Shown here: piece by piece, positions 34,421 through 42,839 of the stretch
Numbering within the stretch: the stretch's first letter is position 1
Layout of the letters: the number at the start of each line of letters is the position of its first letter
Origin: Aerococcaceae bacterium zg-252
GTDB taxonomy: Bacteria > Bacillota > Bacilli > Lactobacillales > Aerococcaceae
DNA length: 64,000 nt
Assembly: GCA_016237705.1 (NCBI GenBank)
Contig: CP066204.1
Location: forward strand, 310,001-374,000
Direction: 5' to 3'
The notes under the pieces: model-generated
What the model saw: only the letters and a program-made list of their open reading frames with translations
The model's database searches: none
What the model was told of the DNA's origin: nothing
Position numbers and translations under genes: made by a program

Positions 34421-34720
34421 TCATAAAAATAAAGAATAAATCAGCAATAAATGAAGAATGAATCGGACACAATGGTGACTATAATTAATTTTATTACCAC
34501 TTTGTTTTCTATCATTGAAAAAGCTAATTGAAATGGCGACTAACAGAATAGATATTACTAATCTCAAAAAACTATTTATATAAATTAAATTTAACAGTGA
34601 TGTAATAAATAGCAATGCACTTATTATTAACGACATAATAGATATTCCAAAGTCTTTTTTATAACCAAAATAAGTTGAACTTATTAAAACAATAGAATAT
34701 GCGAAAACAAAATAATTCAT
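34421..34720 (-). CDS. Hypothetical small membrane protein
   Basis: 99 residues with AAGGAG at 7-8 bases before the ATG, so likely translated. Three hydrophobic segments can be seen (about residues 3-18, 26-48 and 52-65), then a basic polar stretch (N-D-R-K-Q-S-G-N-K) and a hydrophobic C-terminus. Ile, Leu, Ser and Phe dominate and the base composition is more AT-rich than in the neighbours, which suggests a lightly constrained or recently gained gene. No family recognised. It is downstream of trpS on the same strand and could be co-transcribed, though its own function is unknown. Confidence 0.6.
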   Translation of the reverse strand: MNYFVFAYSIVLISSTYFGYKKDFGISIMSLIISALLFITSLLNLIYINSFLRLVISILLVAISISFFNDRKQSGNKINYSHHCVRFILHLLLIYSLFL

Positions 34721-34743
34721 TAGTTTTCTCCTTAAATACTTAT

Positions 34744-35730
34744 CTAGTATCCTACACCGATTGCTTTTTCCATACGAGCTAGAGTTGCATTAGCTCTAAC
34801 GCTTGCTTTTTGTGCACCGGCAGCTAAGATATCATGTAAATCGTCGCTGACTAATAATTTTTCGTAGCGTGCTTGGATTGGAGCTAATGTATCGGTAACG
34901 AGTTCAGCTAAATCTGTTTTGAAACGTCCATATCCAGTGCTACCATAGTCATTAACTAAATCATCAATTGAACGGCCACTTAAACTTGAGAAAATATGAA
35001 GTAAGTTTGCTACACCCGGTTGATTTTCCACATCGTATTGCACAACGCCGAGTGAGTCAGTGACAGCACCTTTAATTTTTTTCGTAATCACTTTAGGGTC
35101 ATCTAATAGTAAAATATAGCTTTTCTCGTTTGTATCTGATTTACTCATTTTTGAAAGCGGGTCTTGTAGGCTCTTCACTCGTCCACCAGCTTTAGGGAAA
35201 ATAGCCTCAGGTTTTACCAGTAAGTTTTCACCATATCGAGCGTTAAAACGGTCCACAAAGTTACGAGTTAACTCAATATGTTGTCTTTGGTCGTCGCCGA
35301 CAGGGACAAATTGTGTATCATGTAGTACGATGTCTGCTACCATTAATGGTGGATAGCAGAGTAGACCAGCACCGACACTTTCTTGTTTGGCAGCTTTATC
35401 TTTGAATTGTGTCATACGCTCTAATTCGCCCAGACCCGTTTGGCATAGAATTAACCAAGCTGCTTGTGCATGAGCTGGAATATCCGATTGTACGAAAATG
35501 GTTGCGACATTTGGGTCGATACCTAATGCTAAATATAGGGCTGCCATTTGTAGTGTTTGTTCTTTTAAACGGACAGGATCTTTTGGTACGGTTAATGCAT
35601 GTTGATTAACCACACAATAAGTAGCGTCATAATCATATTGTAATTCGACGAAGCCTTTCATTGCGCCGATAAAATTACCAAGAGTTGGAGTTCCAGTAGG
35701 TTGAACGCCAGAAAAAATAGTAGGTTTCAT
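34744..35730 (-). CDS. trpS: Tryptophanyl-tRNA synthetase
   Basis: 328 residues from the ATG at 35730 with GTGAGGAA upstream; an in-frame extension has no site and covers the leader hairpin. Class I synthetase motifs: the HIGH counterpart T-L-G-N-F-I-G near residues 15-21 and the KMSKS loop K-M-S-K-S-D near 191-196. G-V-Q-P-T-G-T-P-T-L at the start and A-A-G-A-Q-K-A-S near the end are typical. It charges tRNA-Trp. I see no T-box in its leader, only a nested hairpin at 35763-35806. Confidence 0.97.
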   Translation of the reverse strand: MKPTIFSGVQPTGTPTLGNFIGAMKGFVELQYDYDATYCVVNQHALTVPKDPVRLKEQTLQMAALYLALGIDPNVATIFVQSDIPAHAQAAWLILCQTGLGELERMTQFKDKAAKQESVGAGLLCYPPLMVADIVLHDTQFVPVGDDQRQHIELTRNFVDRFNARYGENLLVKPEAIFPKAGGRVKSLQDPLSKMSKSDTNEKSYILLLDDPKVITKKIKGAVTDSLGVVQYDVENQPGVANLLHIFSSLSGRSIDDLVNDYGSTGYGRFKTDLAELVTDTLAPIQARYEKLLVSDDLHDILAAGAQKASVRANATLARMEKAIGVGY

Positions 35731-35762
35731 AAGGTTCCTCACTTTATATTTATAAAAATTGT

Positions 35763-35806
35763 CTATACTAAATGAAAAAATACACAAATTAATTCGTGTA
35801 GTATAG
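35763..35806 (-). promoter_or_regulatory. Nested hairpin in the trpS leader, possible attenuator
   Basis: Outer arms CTATACTA (35763-35770) and TAGTATAG (35799-35806) are perfectly complementary. Inside, read on the minus strand, ACACGAA-TTAA-TTTGTGT forms a smaller hairpin followed directly by ATTTTTTC, like a terminator. The two structures overlap and may exclude each other. No T-box sequence found. Role inferred. Confidence 0.4.
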
Positions 35807-35981
35807 CGTTAGCCCCATTTGCATTAAATCCATGCTGTATAAGGATTAACATGTAATTTAATCTTAACGATATTTTTTTGAATAGTCAAGCAGCAGGTGA
35901 AATCTAATCTTCACTTGGATTTTTTTGTCAAAAAATTGATGCAACAAAATAACAAAAACGACATAATATCGCAAATTTGTA

Positions 35982-36010
35982 TTGAAAAACAAGTCAAAAA
36001 ATGGTATACT
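35982..36010 (+). promoter_or_regulatory. spx promoter
   Basis: -35 TTGAAA (35982-35987) and -10 TATACT (36005-36010), 17 bp apart. Start near 36017, leaving a leader of about 110 bases. Confidence 0.75.
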
Positions 36011-36128
36011 GTCAATAATCATTGTCGTAATCATGAAGACAAGTGATTGATTCTTATTAAAAAATTGAAAAATTATAAAGAATTTGTTTTTGTTTCTACC
36101 GCCACAGATCGAAAGGATGATCAAATAA

Positions 36129-36527
36129 ATGGTAACTTTATACATTACACCAAGCTGTACATCTTGTCGTAAAGCAAGAGCGTGGTTAGAAGAACATAAC
36201 ATTCCCTATGTAGAGCGTAATATATTTACTGAACCTTTATCATTAACTGAAATTAAAGAGATTTTACGTATGACAGAAGAGGGTACGGAAGATATTGTAT
36301 CGACTCGTTCAAAAGCATACAGTGAGTTAAATATGGACATTAGTGAAATGCCTTTAAATGACTTTTTTGAAATTGTTCAACAAAAACCAGGATTATTGCG
36401 ACGTCCAATTTTAATTGATGAAAAAAGATTACAAATTGGATTCAACGAAGATGAAATTCGTCGATTTTTACCACGTGAAGTGCGTGCATTAGAATTAGCA
36501 CGTGCTCAGGCTTTAGTCAATGAATAG
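36129..36527 (+). CDS. spx: Global regulator Spx
   Basis: 132 residues, as expected. The redox switch C-x-x-C is present (Cys10 and Cys13 in P-S-C-T-S-C), in a thioredoxin-like ArsC fold. [16 protein letters not shown] near 91-106 is the conserved Spx segment that contacts the RNA polymerase alpha subunit region. Spx binds RNA polymerase under disulfide stress, activating thiol-repair genes, and is normally degraded by ClpXP. AAAGGATG precedes the ATG. It is followed by its own terminator and by mecA, the usual neighbour in Lactobacillales. Confidence 0.96.
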   Translation: MVTLYITPSCTSCRKARAWLEEHNIPYVERNIFTEPLSLTEIKEILRMTEEGTEDIVSTRSKAYSELNMDISEMPLNDFFEIVQQKPGLLRRPILIDEKRLQIGFNEDEIRRFLPREVRALELARAQALVNE

Positions 36528-36536
36528 TATACAAGC

Positions 36537-36569
36537 AACGCTGAGTATTATTGCTCAGCGTTGTTTGTT
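36537..36569 (+). terminator. Terminator of spx
   Basis: Stem AACGCTGAG / CTCAGCGTT (9 bp) followed by GTTTGTTTT. Confidence 0.85.
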
Positions 36570-36650
36570 TTAATTGAGTGGTTCAGCAAAGTTGCGTTGA
36601 TAAAAGCAGTATAGTATAATTAACCATGAACTTTTAAGGGGGTGACGTAG

Positions 36651-37352
36651 ATGGAAATGGAACGTATCAATGAAAATTTAATTAAGGTCATCATTGATGT
36701 AGAAGACTTAGAAGAACGTGGTATTAATTTTTTAGATTTGATTAGTGACCAAGCGAGTGTAGAGAAGTTTTTCTATTCAATTCTAACGGAAGTAGGCGTT
36801 GAGCAACAATTTTATGATTCTGAAACGATTACTTTCCAAGTAATTCCAAGCAATAATGGTATTGAGTTATACATTAGCCGTGCGAGTTTTGATGAAATGG
36901 AAAACTTTTGGGATACGGAGATATTTAAGCGTCTACGTGAACGTAAAGCAGAAAACTCTTCTGCCTCAATGACGCCACGTGAACGCATTGAGCAAATTAG
37001 AAAAAGTATGTTAGAAAACGGAAATGACTCAGATAGTGAAACTGATGAATTAGATGAGGATGCCTTTTATAGTTATCCAGTTGTGTGTTTTGAAACATTA
37101 GATGATTTTATTCAATTCGCACGTTTGGCTAAGGATTATGGTTTAGAAGGTGACTTATATGAAATGAATGGTCGCTATTTCTTCCATATTTATCATTTTG
37201 AAGATTTGGTTCCAGGCACTGAACCGTACTTTAGTGTCTTAAAAATGCTGGATTATGGAGAAGCACACCCAGCTACGCTTGCTATCTTGGAAGAATACGG
37301 TGATTTAATTCGCTCGGTAGACAGTATTTATTATTTTGGAACGCATTTTTAA
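36651..37352 (+). CDS. mecA: ClpC adaptor protein MecA
   Basis: 233 residues. The N-terminal domain, which binds substrates, starts M-E-M-E-R-I-N-E-N; the C-terminal domain (about 140-233), which binds ClpC, has Y-E-M-N-G-R-Y-F and ends in the typical E-Y-G-D-L-I region. A highly acidic linker (about 120-140) joins them. MecA delivers proteins such as ComK or ComX-type competence factors to ClpCP for destruction. AAGGGGGTG precedes the ATG. The downstream gene coiA is also a competence gene, and its ribosome binding site lies in the mecA terminator. Confidence 0.95.
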   Translation: MEMERINENLIKVIIDVEDLEERGINFLDLISDQASVEKFFYSILTEVGVEQQFYDSETITFQVIPSNNGIELYISRASFDEMENFWDTEIFKRLRERKAENSSASMTPRERIEQIRKSMLENGNDSDSETDELDEDAFYSYPVVCFETLDDFIQFARLAKDYGLEGDLYEMNGRYFFHIYHFEDLVPGTEPYFSVLKMLDYGEAHPATLAILEEYGDLIRSVDSIYYFGTHF

Positions 37353-37364
37353 TAGAGTAATTTG

Positions 37365-37401
37365 CTCCTTACTTGTGTATTTACTCAAGTAGGGGGTTTT
37401 T
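37365..37401 (+). terminator. mecA terminator that contains the coiA ribosome binding site
   Basis: Stem CTCCTTACTTG (37365-37375) with CAAGTAGGGGG (37386-37396), 11 positions with wobble pairs, followed by TTTTTAG. The AGGGGG of the 3' arm is the only ribosome binding site for coiA (ATG at 37405, 8 bases on), so the folded hairpin both ends mecA transcripts and hides the coiA site in read-through RNA. Confidence 0.75.
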
Positions 37402-37404
37402 AGT

Positions 37405-38475
37405 ATGTATGCAGCATTAGATGAGGAAAATAATTTAATTTATGCACAGCAATTACAGTCACCATCAGGACGCTATGTTTGTCCGAAATGTCAACAGCCA
37501 GTAATCGTTAAAATGAGTAAAAAGCAGAAGTATTATTTTGCTCATCTTGAAGCTTGTCAATTGGCTGGACGAGCAATGAAACGACAAGGTGAGAGTCAAC
37601 AACATCAAGCTGTAAAAACATTATTAGCTCAAGGATATGGCGGTGCACAGATTGAATATTGGCTTGATACGATTCAACAACAAGTTGATGTATGGTATGC
37701 AACAGAGCCGCCGATGATATTGGAGTTTCAAAAGTCAAAAATAAACGAAGAGATATTACAGAAGCGACATCAAGCGTATCGAACGGTAACACCGTATGTC
37801 TATTGGTTTGGTGATAATGCTGAGTGGCAAAGGTCGAAATTATCAAAGTGGCAAAAGCAATTGCTTTACTATCATCACTCATACGGCTATCATGGCTATG
37901 CTGTGGATATTTCAATGCAGGAAATTATTATTTATACCCATTTACCGATAATTTACTGTGCAGAATCTTGGCACTGTTGTCAGACTGTCATTTCGGAGAT
38001 GAAACAATTACCGTCTGTTTTAACTAGTTCACCTTTACCGAATGCCACGAAACTTCATTATCGTACAAAACGAGATGTTCAGCCAAATCGTTTAAGACAA
38101 AGTTTGATGCAGGCAGAACTATATTTTCCTTTTCTCAATGGGTTACGAAAGCAGGGGGTTACTTTATATGATTTACCAGAATGGGTATTTGCTCACACAT
38201 GGGAATGCTTGTTAATTGCTACACCAACTTGGCAATTATTCGGACTGGTTTGGCTCTATTTATATCGTCAAGCACCTAATGATTGTATTACATTTGAAGA
38301 GCTTAAAGAGCAGTTGAATGTATTAGTGGAGCAGCAACAGATTCAACTCTTGTCTATGCCGCTGGTTAATAAGGATAAGATAGATGATTTAACGCAGGCA
38401 CTTATTCAATGTTTTGCTTATTTTGGGCATTTGGAAAGAAAAGAAAAAAATGTTTGGTTTGTCAAACATGATTAG
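37405..38475 (+). CDS. coiA: Competence protein CoiA
   Basis: 356 residues. The N-terminal C-P-x-C segment (C-P-K-C near residues 26-29) resembles a zinc ribbon; V-D-V-W-Y with an I-L-E-F-Q-K-S motif (about 95-115) forms the nuclease-like core of the CoiA family; and W-F-G-D-N is also typical. CoiA is needed for DNA transformation in streptococci, promoting homologous exchange of taken-up DNA. The order mecA-coiA-pepF is conserved in Lactobacillales. Its expression should be low from the mecA promoter because the terminator hairpin includes its ribosome binding site. I saw no competence sigma box (cin/com box) upstream. Confidence 0.92.
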   Translation: MYAALDEENNLIYAQQLQSPSGRYVCPKCQQPVIVKMSKKQKYYFAHLEACQLAGRAMKRQGESQQHQAVKTLLAQGYGGAQIEYWLDTIQQQVDVWYATEPPMILEFQKSKINEEILQKRHQAYRTVTPYVYWFGDNAEWQRSKLSKWQKQLLYYHHSYGYHGYAVDISMQEIIIYTHLPIIYCAESWHCCQTVISEMKQLPSVLTSSPLPNATKLHYRTKRDVQPNRLRQSLMQAELYFPFLNGLRKQGVTLYDLPEWVFAHTWECLLIATPTWQLFGLVWLYLYRQAPNDCITFEELKEQLNVLVEQQQIQLLSMPLVNKDKIDDLTQALIQCFAYFGHLERKEKNVWFVKHD

Positions 38476-38607
38476 CTATGTTAAACTTTGATTATAAATT
38501 AATTAGTGAGTTTGAGGATAAGTAAAGACAGTTGACAGTGACGATGATTTTGTCGGTGGGCTGGTTTTACTTTGAATCTCGAATTATCATAGTATGGAGG
38601 AATGACA

Positions 38608-40410
38608 GTGAGTACTTTAAAAACTCGTGAAGAAATGGACGTACAATACACTTGGGATTTATCAAGTATGTTTGAGTCAGACGCTGAACAAGAGGCTGAA
38701 TTAGAAACGATTAAAGCCTTATTACCAGAAGTAGCAGCATTGTCTGGTACATTATCTCAAAGCAGTGAGCATTTAGCAGATGCGATTGATGCTTATTTGG
38801 CATTATCACGCAAAATATCAAAAGCCTATGTGTATGCACATTTAAAAAATGACCAAGATACAGCCAATGCAACTTACCAAGAATTAAATGCTCGTACTTT
38901 ACAATTATATAGTCAAGTTGAAGAAGCAACAGCCTTTTTCTCACCTGAAATTAATAGTATCGAAGAAGAAACATTAAAAGCATTTATCGAGGGTAATGAA
39001 CGTTTACAAGCTTATGCTCAATTTTTAGATAACATCACTCGTAAACGTGCACATGTGTTATCAAAAGAAGCTGAAACATTATTAGCACAAGCTGGAGAAA
39101 TTTTCCAAGGTGCAAGTAGTACATTCAGTTTGTTAAATAATGCTGATTTAGTATTCCCTGAAATTGAAGATGAAAATGGCAATAAAGTTCAATTATCACA
39201 TAGCTTATATGGAAAATTGTTAGAAAGCTCAAATCGTCGTGTGCGTAAAGATACTTTTGAACAATTTTACTCTGTCTACAATCAATTTAAAAACACAATG
39301 GCATCAGTATTATCTAATAATATTAAAGTCAATAATTTTAATGCGAAAGTTCGTGGCTTTAATTCTGCACGCCATGCAGCTTTGTTTAATAATAATGTAC
39401 CAGAATCTGTTTACGATACATTATTAGATACAGTTGGGAAACGTTTGAACTTATTACATCGCTATACAGCGTTACGTCAACAATTATTAGGTATTGATGA
39501 CTTACAAATGTATGATATGTATACTCCATTATTAGGCGAAGCACCAATTGAAATGACATATGATGAAGCAAAAGAAATCACTATGAAGGCATTGGCGCCA
39601 TTAGGTGAAGAGTATTTAGCGATTATGGAAGAAGCATTTAATGAGCGTTGGATTGATTTATATGAAAACAAAGGTAAACGCAGTGGTGCTTACTCATCTG
39701 GTATGTATGATACAAAACCATATATTTTAATGAATTGGCAAGATAATGTTAATTGGTTATATACATTAGTGCATGAATTAGGTCATAGTGCCCATAGCTA
39801 TTTAACACATAAATATCAACCGTATGTATATGGTAATTACTCAATTTTCTTAGCTGAAATTGCGTCAACTACGAATGAGAACTTGTTGACAGCCTATTTA
39901 TTAGATAAATACGAAGATCCAGCAGTACGTTTATATATTTTAAACCATTTCTTAGATGGATTAAAAGGAACTATCTTCCGTCAAACACAATTTGCAGAGT
40001 TTGAACACTTTATGTATACATCAGATGCAGCTGGACAACCATTGACACAGCAATTCTTATCGGATAATTATCGTGAATTGAATAAGAAATATTATGGTGA
40101 CGCTGTAAATTCAGATTCTGAAATTGCATTAGAATGGTCAAGAATCCCACATTTCTACTATAATTACTATGTATTCCAATATGCGACTGGATTCTCAGCA
40201 GCTACTGCATTCTCTAAGGCAATTTTAGAGGGTGAAGCAGGTGCATTAGAACGTTACTTAGGTTTCTTGAAATCTGGTAGCAGCCAGTATCCGATTGATA
40301 CGATTAAAACTGCTGGTTTAGATATGACACAAAGTGATTATATTGATGCAGCATTAGATGTATTTGAAACACGCTTAAATGAATTTGAAGCCTTATTAAA
40401 AGAACAATAA
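38608..40410 (+). CDS. pepF: Oligoendopeptidase F (M3B zinc peptidase)
   Basis: 600 residues from GTG 38608, which has GGAGG at 7 bases; the in-frame ATG at 38602 is only 1 base from that site and so less likely. The zinc motif H-E-L-G-H is near residue 387 (V-H-E-L-G-H-S-A-H-S), with the third ligand glutamate in I-A-S-T-T-N-E. Y-T-W-D-L-S-S-M-F near the start and F-Y-Y-N-Y-Y-V-F-Q-Y-A-T-G-F near the end are PepF hallmarks. It cuts peptides of about 7-17 residues in the cytosol, recycling peptides and possibly signal peptides. Last gene of the block, with its own terminator. Confidence 0.95.
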   Translation: MSTLKTREEMDVQYTWDLSSMFESDAEQEAELETIKALLPEVAALSGTLSQSSEHLADAIDAYLALSRKISKAYVYAHLKNDQDTANATYQELNARTLQLYSQVEEATAFFSPEINSIEEETLKAFIEGNERLQAYAQFLDNITRKRAHVLSKEAETLLAQAGEIFQGASSTFSLLNNADLVFPEIEDENGNKVQLSHSLYGKLLESSNRRVRKDTFEQFYSVYNQFKNTMASVLSNNIKVNNFNAKVRGFNSARHAALFNNNVPESVYDTLLDTVGKRLNLLHRYTALRQQLLGIDDLQMYDMYTPLLGEAPIEMTYDEAKEITMKALAPLGEEYLAIMEEAFNERWIDLYENKGKRSGAYSSGMYDTKPYILMNWQDNVNWLYTLVHELGHSAHSYLTHKYQPYVYGNYSIFLAEIASTTNENLLTAYLLDKYEDPAVRLYILNHFLDGLKGTIFRQTQFAEFEHFMYTSDAAGQPLTQQFLSDNYRELNKKYYGDAVNSDSEIALEWSRIPHFYYNYYVFQYATGFSAATAFSKAILEGEAGALERYLGFLKSGSSQYPIDTIKTAGLDMTQSDYIDAALDVFETRLNEFEALLKEQ

Positions 40411-40424
40411 TTGTAAGCAAATAT

Positions 40425-40464
40425 ATAGGACTGTAATCAAAACATGGTTGCAGTTCTATTTTTA
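40425..40464 (+). terminator. Terminator of pepF
   Basis: Stem ATAGGACTGTAATC / GGTTGCAGTTCTAT (14 positions with wobble pairs), then TTTTT. Confidence 0.82.
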
Positions 40465-40601
40465 TGTTTATCGTCATAACATGGTGAAATAAGTCAAAAA
40501 TTTTAGTTATGCAATGTCTTTTTATTTTTATTGTGTGCTATAATTAATATTGTTGTAATCGTTTTATTTTGATTGAAATCACAAAATGGAGGCTGGACTG
40601 A

Positions 40602-40793
40602 ATGAAGTATTTATTAATATTGTTATGTGTCATGCCATTGGTTAATATTGTTAACCAAACAAAGCGGGATATAGCTTTTTTTAGCGAACGCTTTTTATTA
40701 GATACAGAAACATTGTATCCTGAACCGTTTAATGACCGATTTTTGCTAAGTGAGGAAGAAATTGTTGAGCCTTATTATCAAAGTCTAGATTAA
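40602..40793 (+). CDS. Small exported or membrane-anchored protein, unknown
   Basis: 63 residues with a strong GGAGG site (near 40588) at proper spacing, a clear ATG and its own terminator, so almost certainly translated although short. Residues 2-18 are hydrophobic (K-Y-L-L-I-L-L-C-V-M-P-L), resembling a signal peptide or single anchor; residue 9 is a cysteine. The remainder is acidic with a repeated F-x-x-R-F-L-L pattern (S-E-R-F-L-L-D and N-D-R-F-L-L-S) and P-E-P, ending S-L-D. No family recognised. It stands alone between pepF and the RNase J-like gene. A secreted signal peptide precursor or a small membrane regulator are both possible. Confidence 0.65.
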   Translation: MKYLLILLCVMPLVNIVNQTKRDIAFFSERFLLDTETLYPEPFNDRFLLSEEEIVEPYYQSLD

Positions 40794-40840
40794 ATAAGAA
40801 TGTAGTTAAATTTAAAATAGATAATGATGTATCGTGTTAT

Positions 40841-40877
40841 AAAAAAGATGCTAATTTGATTGATTAGTATCTTTTTT
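40841..40877 (+). terminator. Terminator of the 63-residue protein gene
   Basis: 15-bp stem AAAAAAGATGCTAAT / ATTAGTATCTTTTTT with one G-U pair; the 3' arm supplies the T run. Confidence 0.88.
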
Positions 40878-41089
40878 AGTATGTAAAAATGAGTTTAATA
40901 GTATAAATTCTGAATTTCCTTATCTCATTATAAAGCTGAAATTCAAAATGTATTGAGTTGTGCAAATTTAACGTAGTAATCTAATATATTTAACATGAAA
41001 TTGTGGTATAATAATTCTTAACGAAAAGAGAAAGCTGCAAGTAGCATAACTCTTTTAAAAACAGTGGAAAAATAATTTAGAGGTGTAAA

Positions 41090-42772
41090 ATGAGCAAAAT
41101 ACAAATCATCCCACTTGGTGGGGTGCGTGAATCAGGAAAAAATTTATATGCAGTTGAGGTGAACCAATCGATTTTTGTTCTTGACTGTGGATTAGTATAT
41201 CCAGAGGGAGAAATGTTAGGGATTGATTATGTAATTCCAGATTTTTCTTATTTGGAAGAGAATAAAGAACGTATTGTTGGTATTTTCTTAACACATGGGC
41301 ATGCTGATGCAGTGGGCGCATTACCGTATTTATTAGAAGTGGTAGATGCACCTGTTTTTGGGACAGAATTTACGATTGCGATTGCGTCCATTACAGCTAA
41401 GGCAAAAGGATTAGGTGACCGTTTAGAAAATTTCTTTAAAATTGATGAAAAAATGGAAATCGAATTTGAAGACGCACAGGTTACATTTTTTAAAACGACG
41501 CACTCGATTCCAGATTCAGTAGGGATTGTCATTCATACAGATGAGGGACAAATTGTTTATACGGGTGATTTTCGTTTTGATGCTGGTGCGACACCATTGT
41601 ATCAAACCGAATTTGGTAGACTAACCGATATTGGTGAAGCAGGGGTATTAGCATTATTAAGCGACTCTGCTAATGCGGAAAGCAGTTTTGAAAATGTGAG
41701 TGATTTACGAGTATTGGATGAAATTGTTGAAACATTTTCGAATGCTGACGGCCGTGTCATCGTTGCTTGTATCGGAAGTAATATTTCACGTATCCAACAA
41801 GTAATGGATGCAGCTTACCATACGAATCGTAAAATCTTTTTCTCTGGTACTGAGTTATATGATATTGTTGATACAGCTTTAAAAATGGATAAAATCAAAA
41901 TTCCTAGTCGCCGTATTTTAGGGCAAATTAAGCAGTTGAATACGACACCTGATGAAGAAGTTGTTATTTTAGAAACAGGTGATGTAGGCGAACCACTGAA
42001 AGCTGTTGAAGCAATGTGCCGTGGTCAACATCGTCAGGTAAAGATTAAAGAGGGCGATTTAGTCTATATCGCATCAACTCCGTCATTGGCATTTGAAACG
42101 ACAATGGCACGCATTAAAGACCAAGTGTATCGTTGTGGTGCAACGGTTCAAGAGATTACAGACCATATTAGTACGAGTGGGCATGCTAGCCAAACGGATT
42201 TGAAATTAATGTTGAATTTCTTAAAACCAAAATATTTAATTCCAGTAAATGGTGAATATCGCATGCAAAATGCTCATGCAGTGTTGGCACGACAATTAGG
42301 TTATAAAGATGAACAATTATTGCTGCCGGCATTAGGTGATGTAATTGAATTGCATCAAGGTGTATTGCAAATTACAAAACAAGTTGAAGCCGGAGATGTG
42401 TTAGTTGACGGTATTGGTGTGGGTGATATTGGTAGTGTCGTTTTACGTGACCGCCGTATTTTGAGTGAAGAGGGAATCTTTATTGTAGTGGCAACAATTT
42501 CCCGACGCTTAGGAAGAGTTTTAGTAGGTCCACAAATTACTTCACGTGGTTTCATTTACGTTAAAGAAAATATTGAAATTTTACAAACATGTTCGACGAT
42601 GACATTGGACACATTGGATAAACATTTAGCGAGCGATAATTTTGATTGGAATGAATTAAAGCAAGACATTCGTGATCAAATTGGACGCTACTTGTATCAA
42701 GAAACAAAACGTCGTCCAGTTGTATTGCCGATTATTATGGAAGCATCAAGCTATCAGATGCCAAATGAATAA
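41090..42772 (+). CDS. rnjB: Ribonuclease J2-like protein with degenerate metal site
   Basis: 560 residues with the full RNase J layout: metallo-beta-lactamase domain split by a beta-CASP insert (about 200-350), then the C-terminal linker and domain. The metal motif is H-G-H-A-D-A (69-74) where active RNase J1 has H-x-H-x-D-H, and the late loop reads I-P-V-N-G-E-Y where J1 has H-G-E-Y. Other ligands (T-T-H-S near 139, G-D-F near 161, S-G-H-A-S) are kept. Such loss of two ligands is known in RNase J2 of Lactobacillales, which works mainly as partner of J1 in mRNA decay. GAGGTG precedes the ATG; TATAAT at 41007-41012 is the probable -10 box. Confidence 0.9.
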   Translation: MSKIQIIPLGGVRESGKNLYAVEVNQSIFVLDCGLVYPEGEMLGIDYVIPDFSYLEENKERIVGIFLTHGHADAVGALPYLLEVVDAPVFGTEFTIAIASITAKAKGLGDRLENFFKIDEKMEIEFEDAQVTFFKTTHSIPDSVGIVIHTDEGQIVYTGDFRFDAGATPLYQTEFGRLTDIGEAGVLALLSDSANAESSFENVSDLRVLDEIVETFSNADGRVIVACIGSNISRIQQVMDAAYHTNRKIFFSGTELYDIVDTALKMDKIKIPSRRILGQIKQLNTTPDEEVVILETGDVGEPLKAVEAMCRGQHRQVKIKEGDLVYIASTPSLAFETTMARIKDQVYRCGATVQEITDHISTSGHASQTDLKLMLNFLKPKYLIPVNGEYRMQNAHAVLARQLGYKDEQLLLPALGDVIELHQGVLQITKQVEAGDVLVDGIGVGDIGSVVLRDRRILSEEGIFIVVATISRRLGRVLVGPQITSRGFIYVKENIEILQTCSTMTLDTLDKHLASDNFDWNELKQDIRDQIGRYLYQETKRRPVVLPIIMEASSYQMPNE

Positions 42773-42839
42773 ATAGAATGTGAGTGTGGGTGTATGGGCT
42801 TGATGTCTACCTAAGCGAGCATAAATAAGGAGAATATAT

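Larger units (their letters stand above)
35731..36128. other. Intergenic region between trpS and spx
   Basis: About 400 bp, very AT-rich, holding the trpS leader on the minus side (nested hairpin 35763-35806) and the spx promoter and leader on the plus side (35982-36128). I see no reading frame with a ribosome binding site in it; the longer minus-strand frame that overlaps it runs through the spx gene and is a shadow. Confidence 0.6.

Noticed and set aside
35731..36000. T-box riboswitch before trpS
   Set aside because: The conserved AGGGTGGNACCGCG-type element is absent; only a nested hairpin is seen.
37824..38027. Small plus-strand frame inside coiA
   Set aside because: Out-of-frame shadow of coiA without a ribosome binding site.
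42773..42839. TPP riboswitch before the ThiT-like gene
   Set aside because: The region is only ~65 bp and lacks the conserved CTGAGA and ACCTGATCTGG-type motifs.
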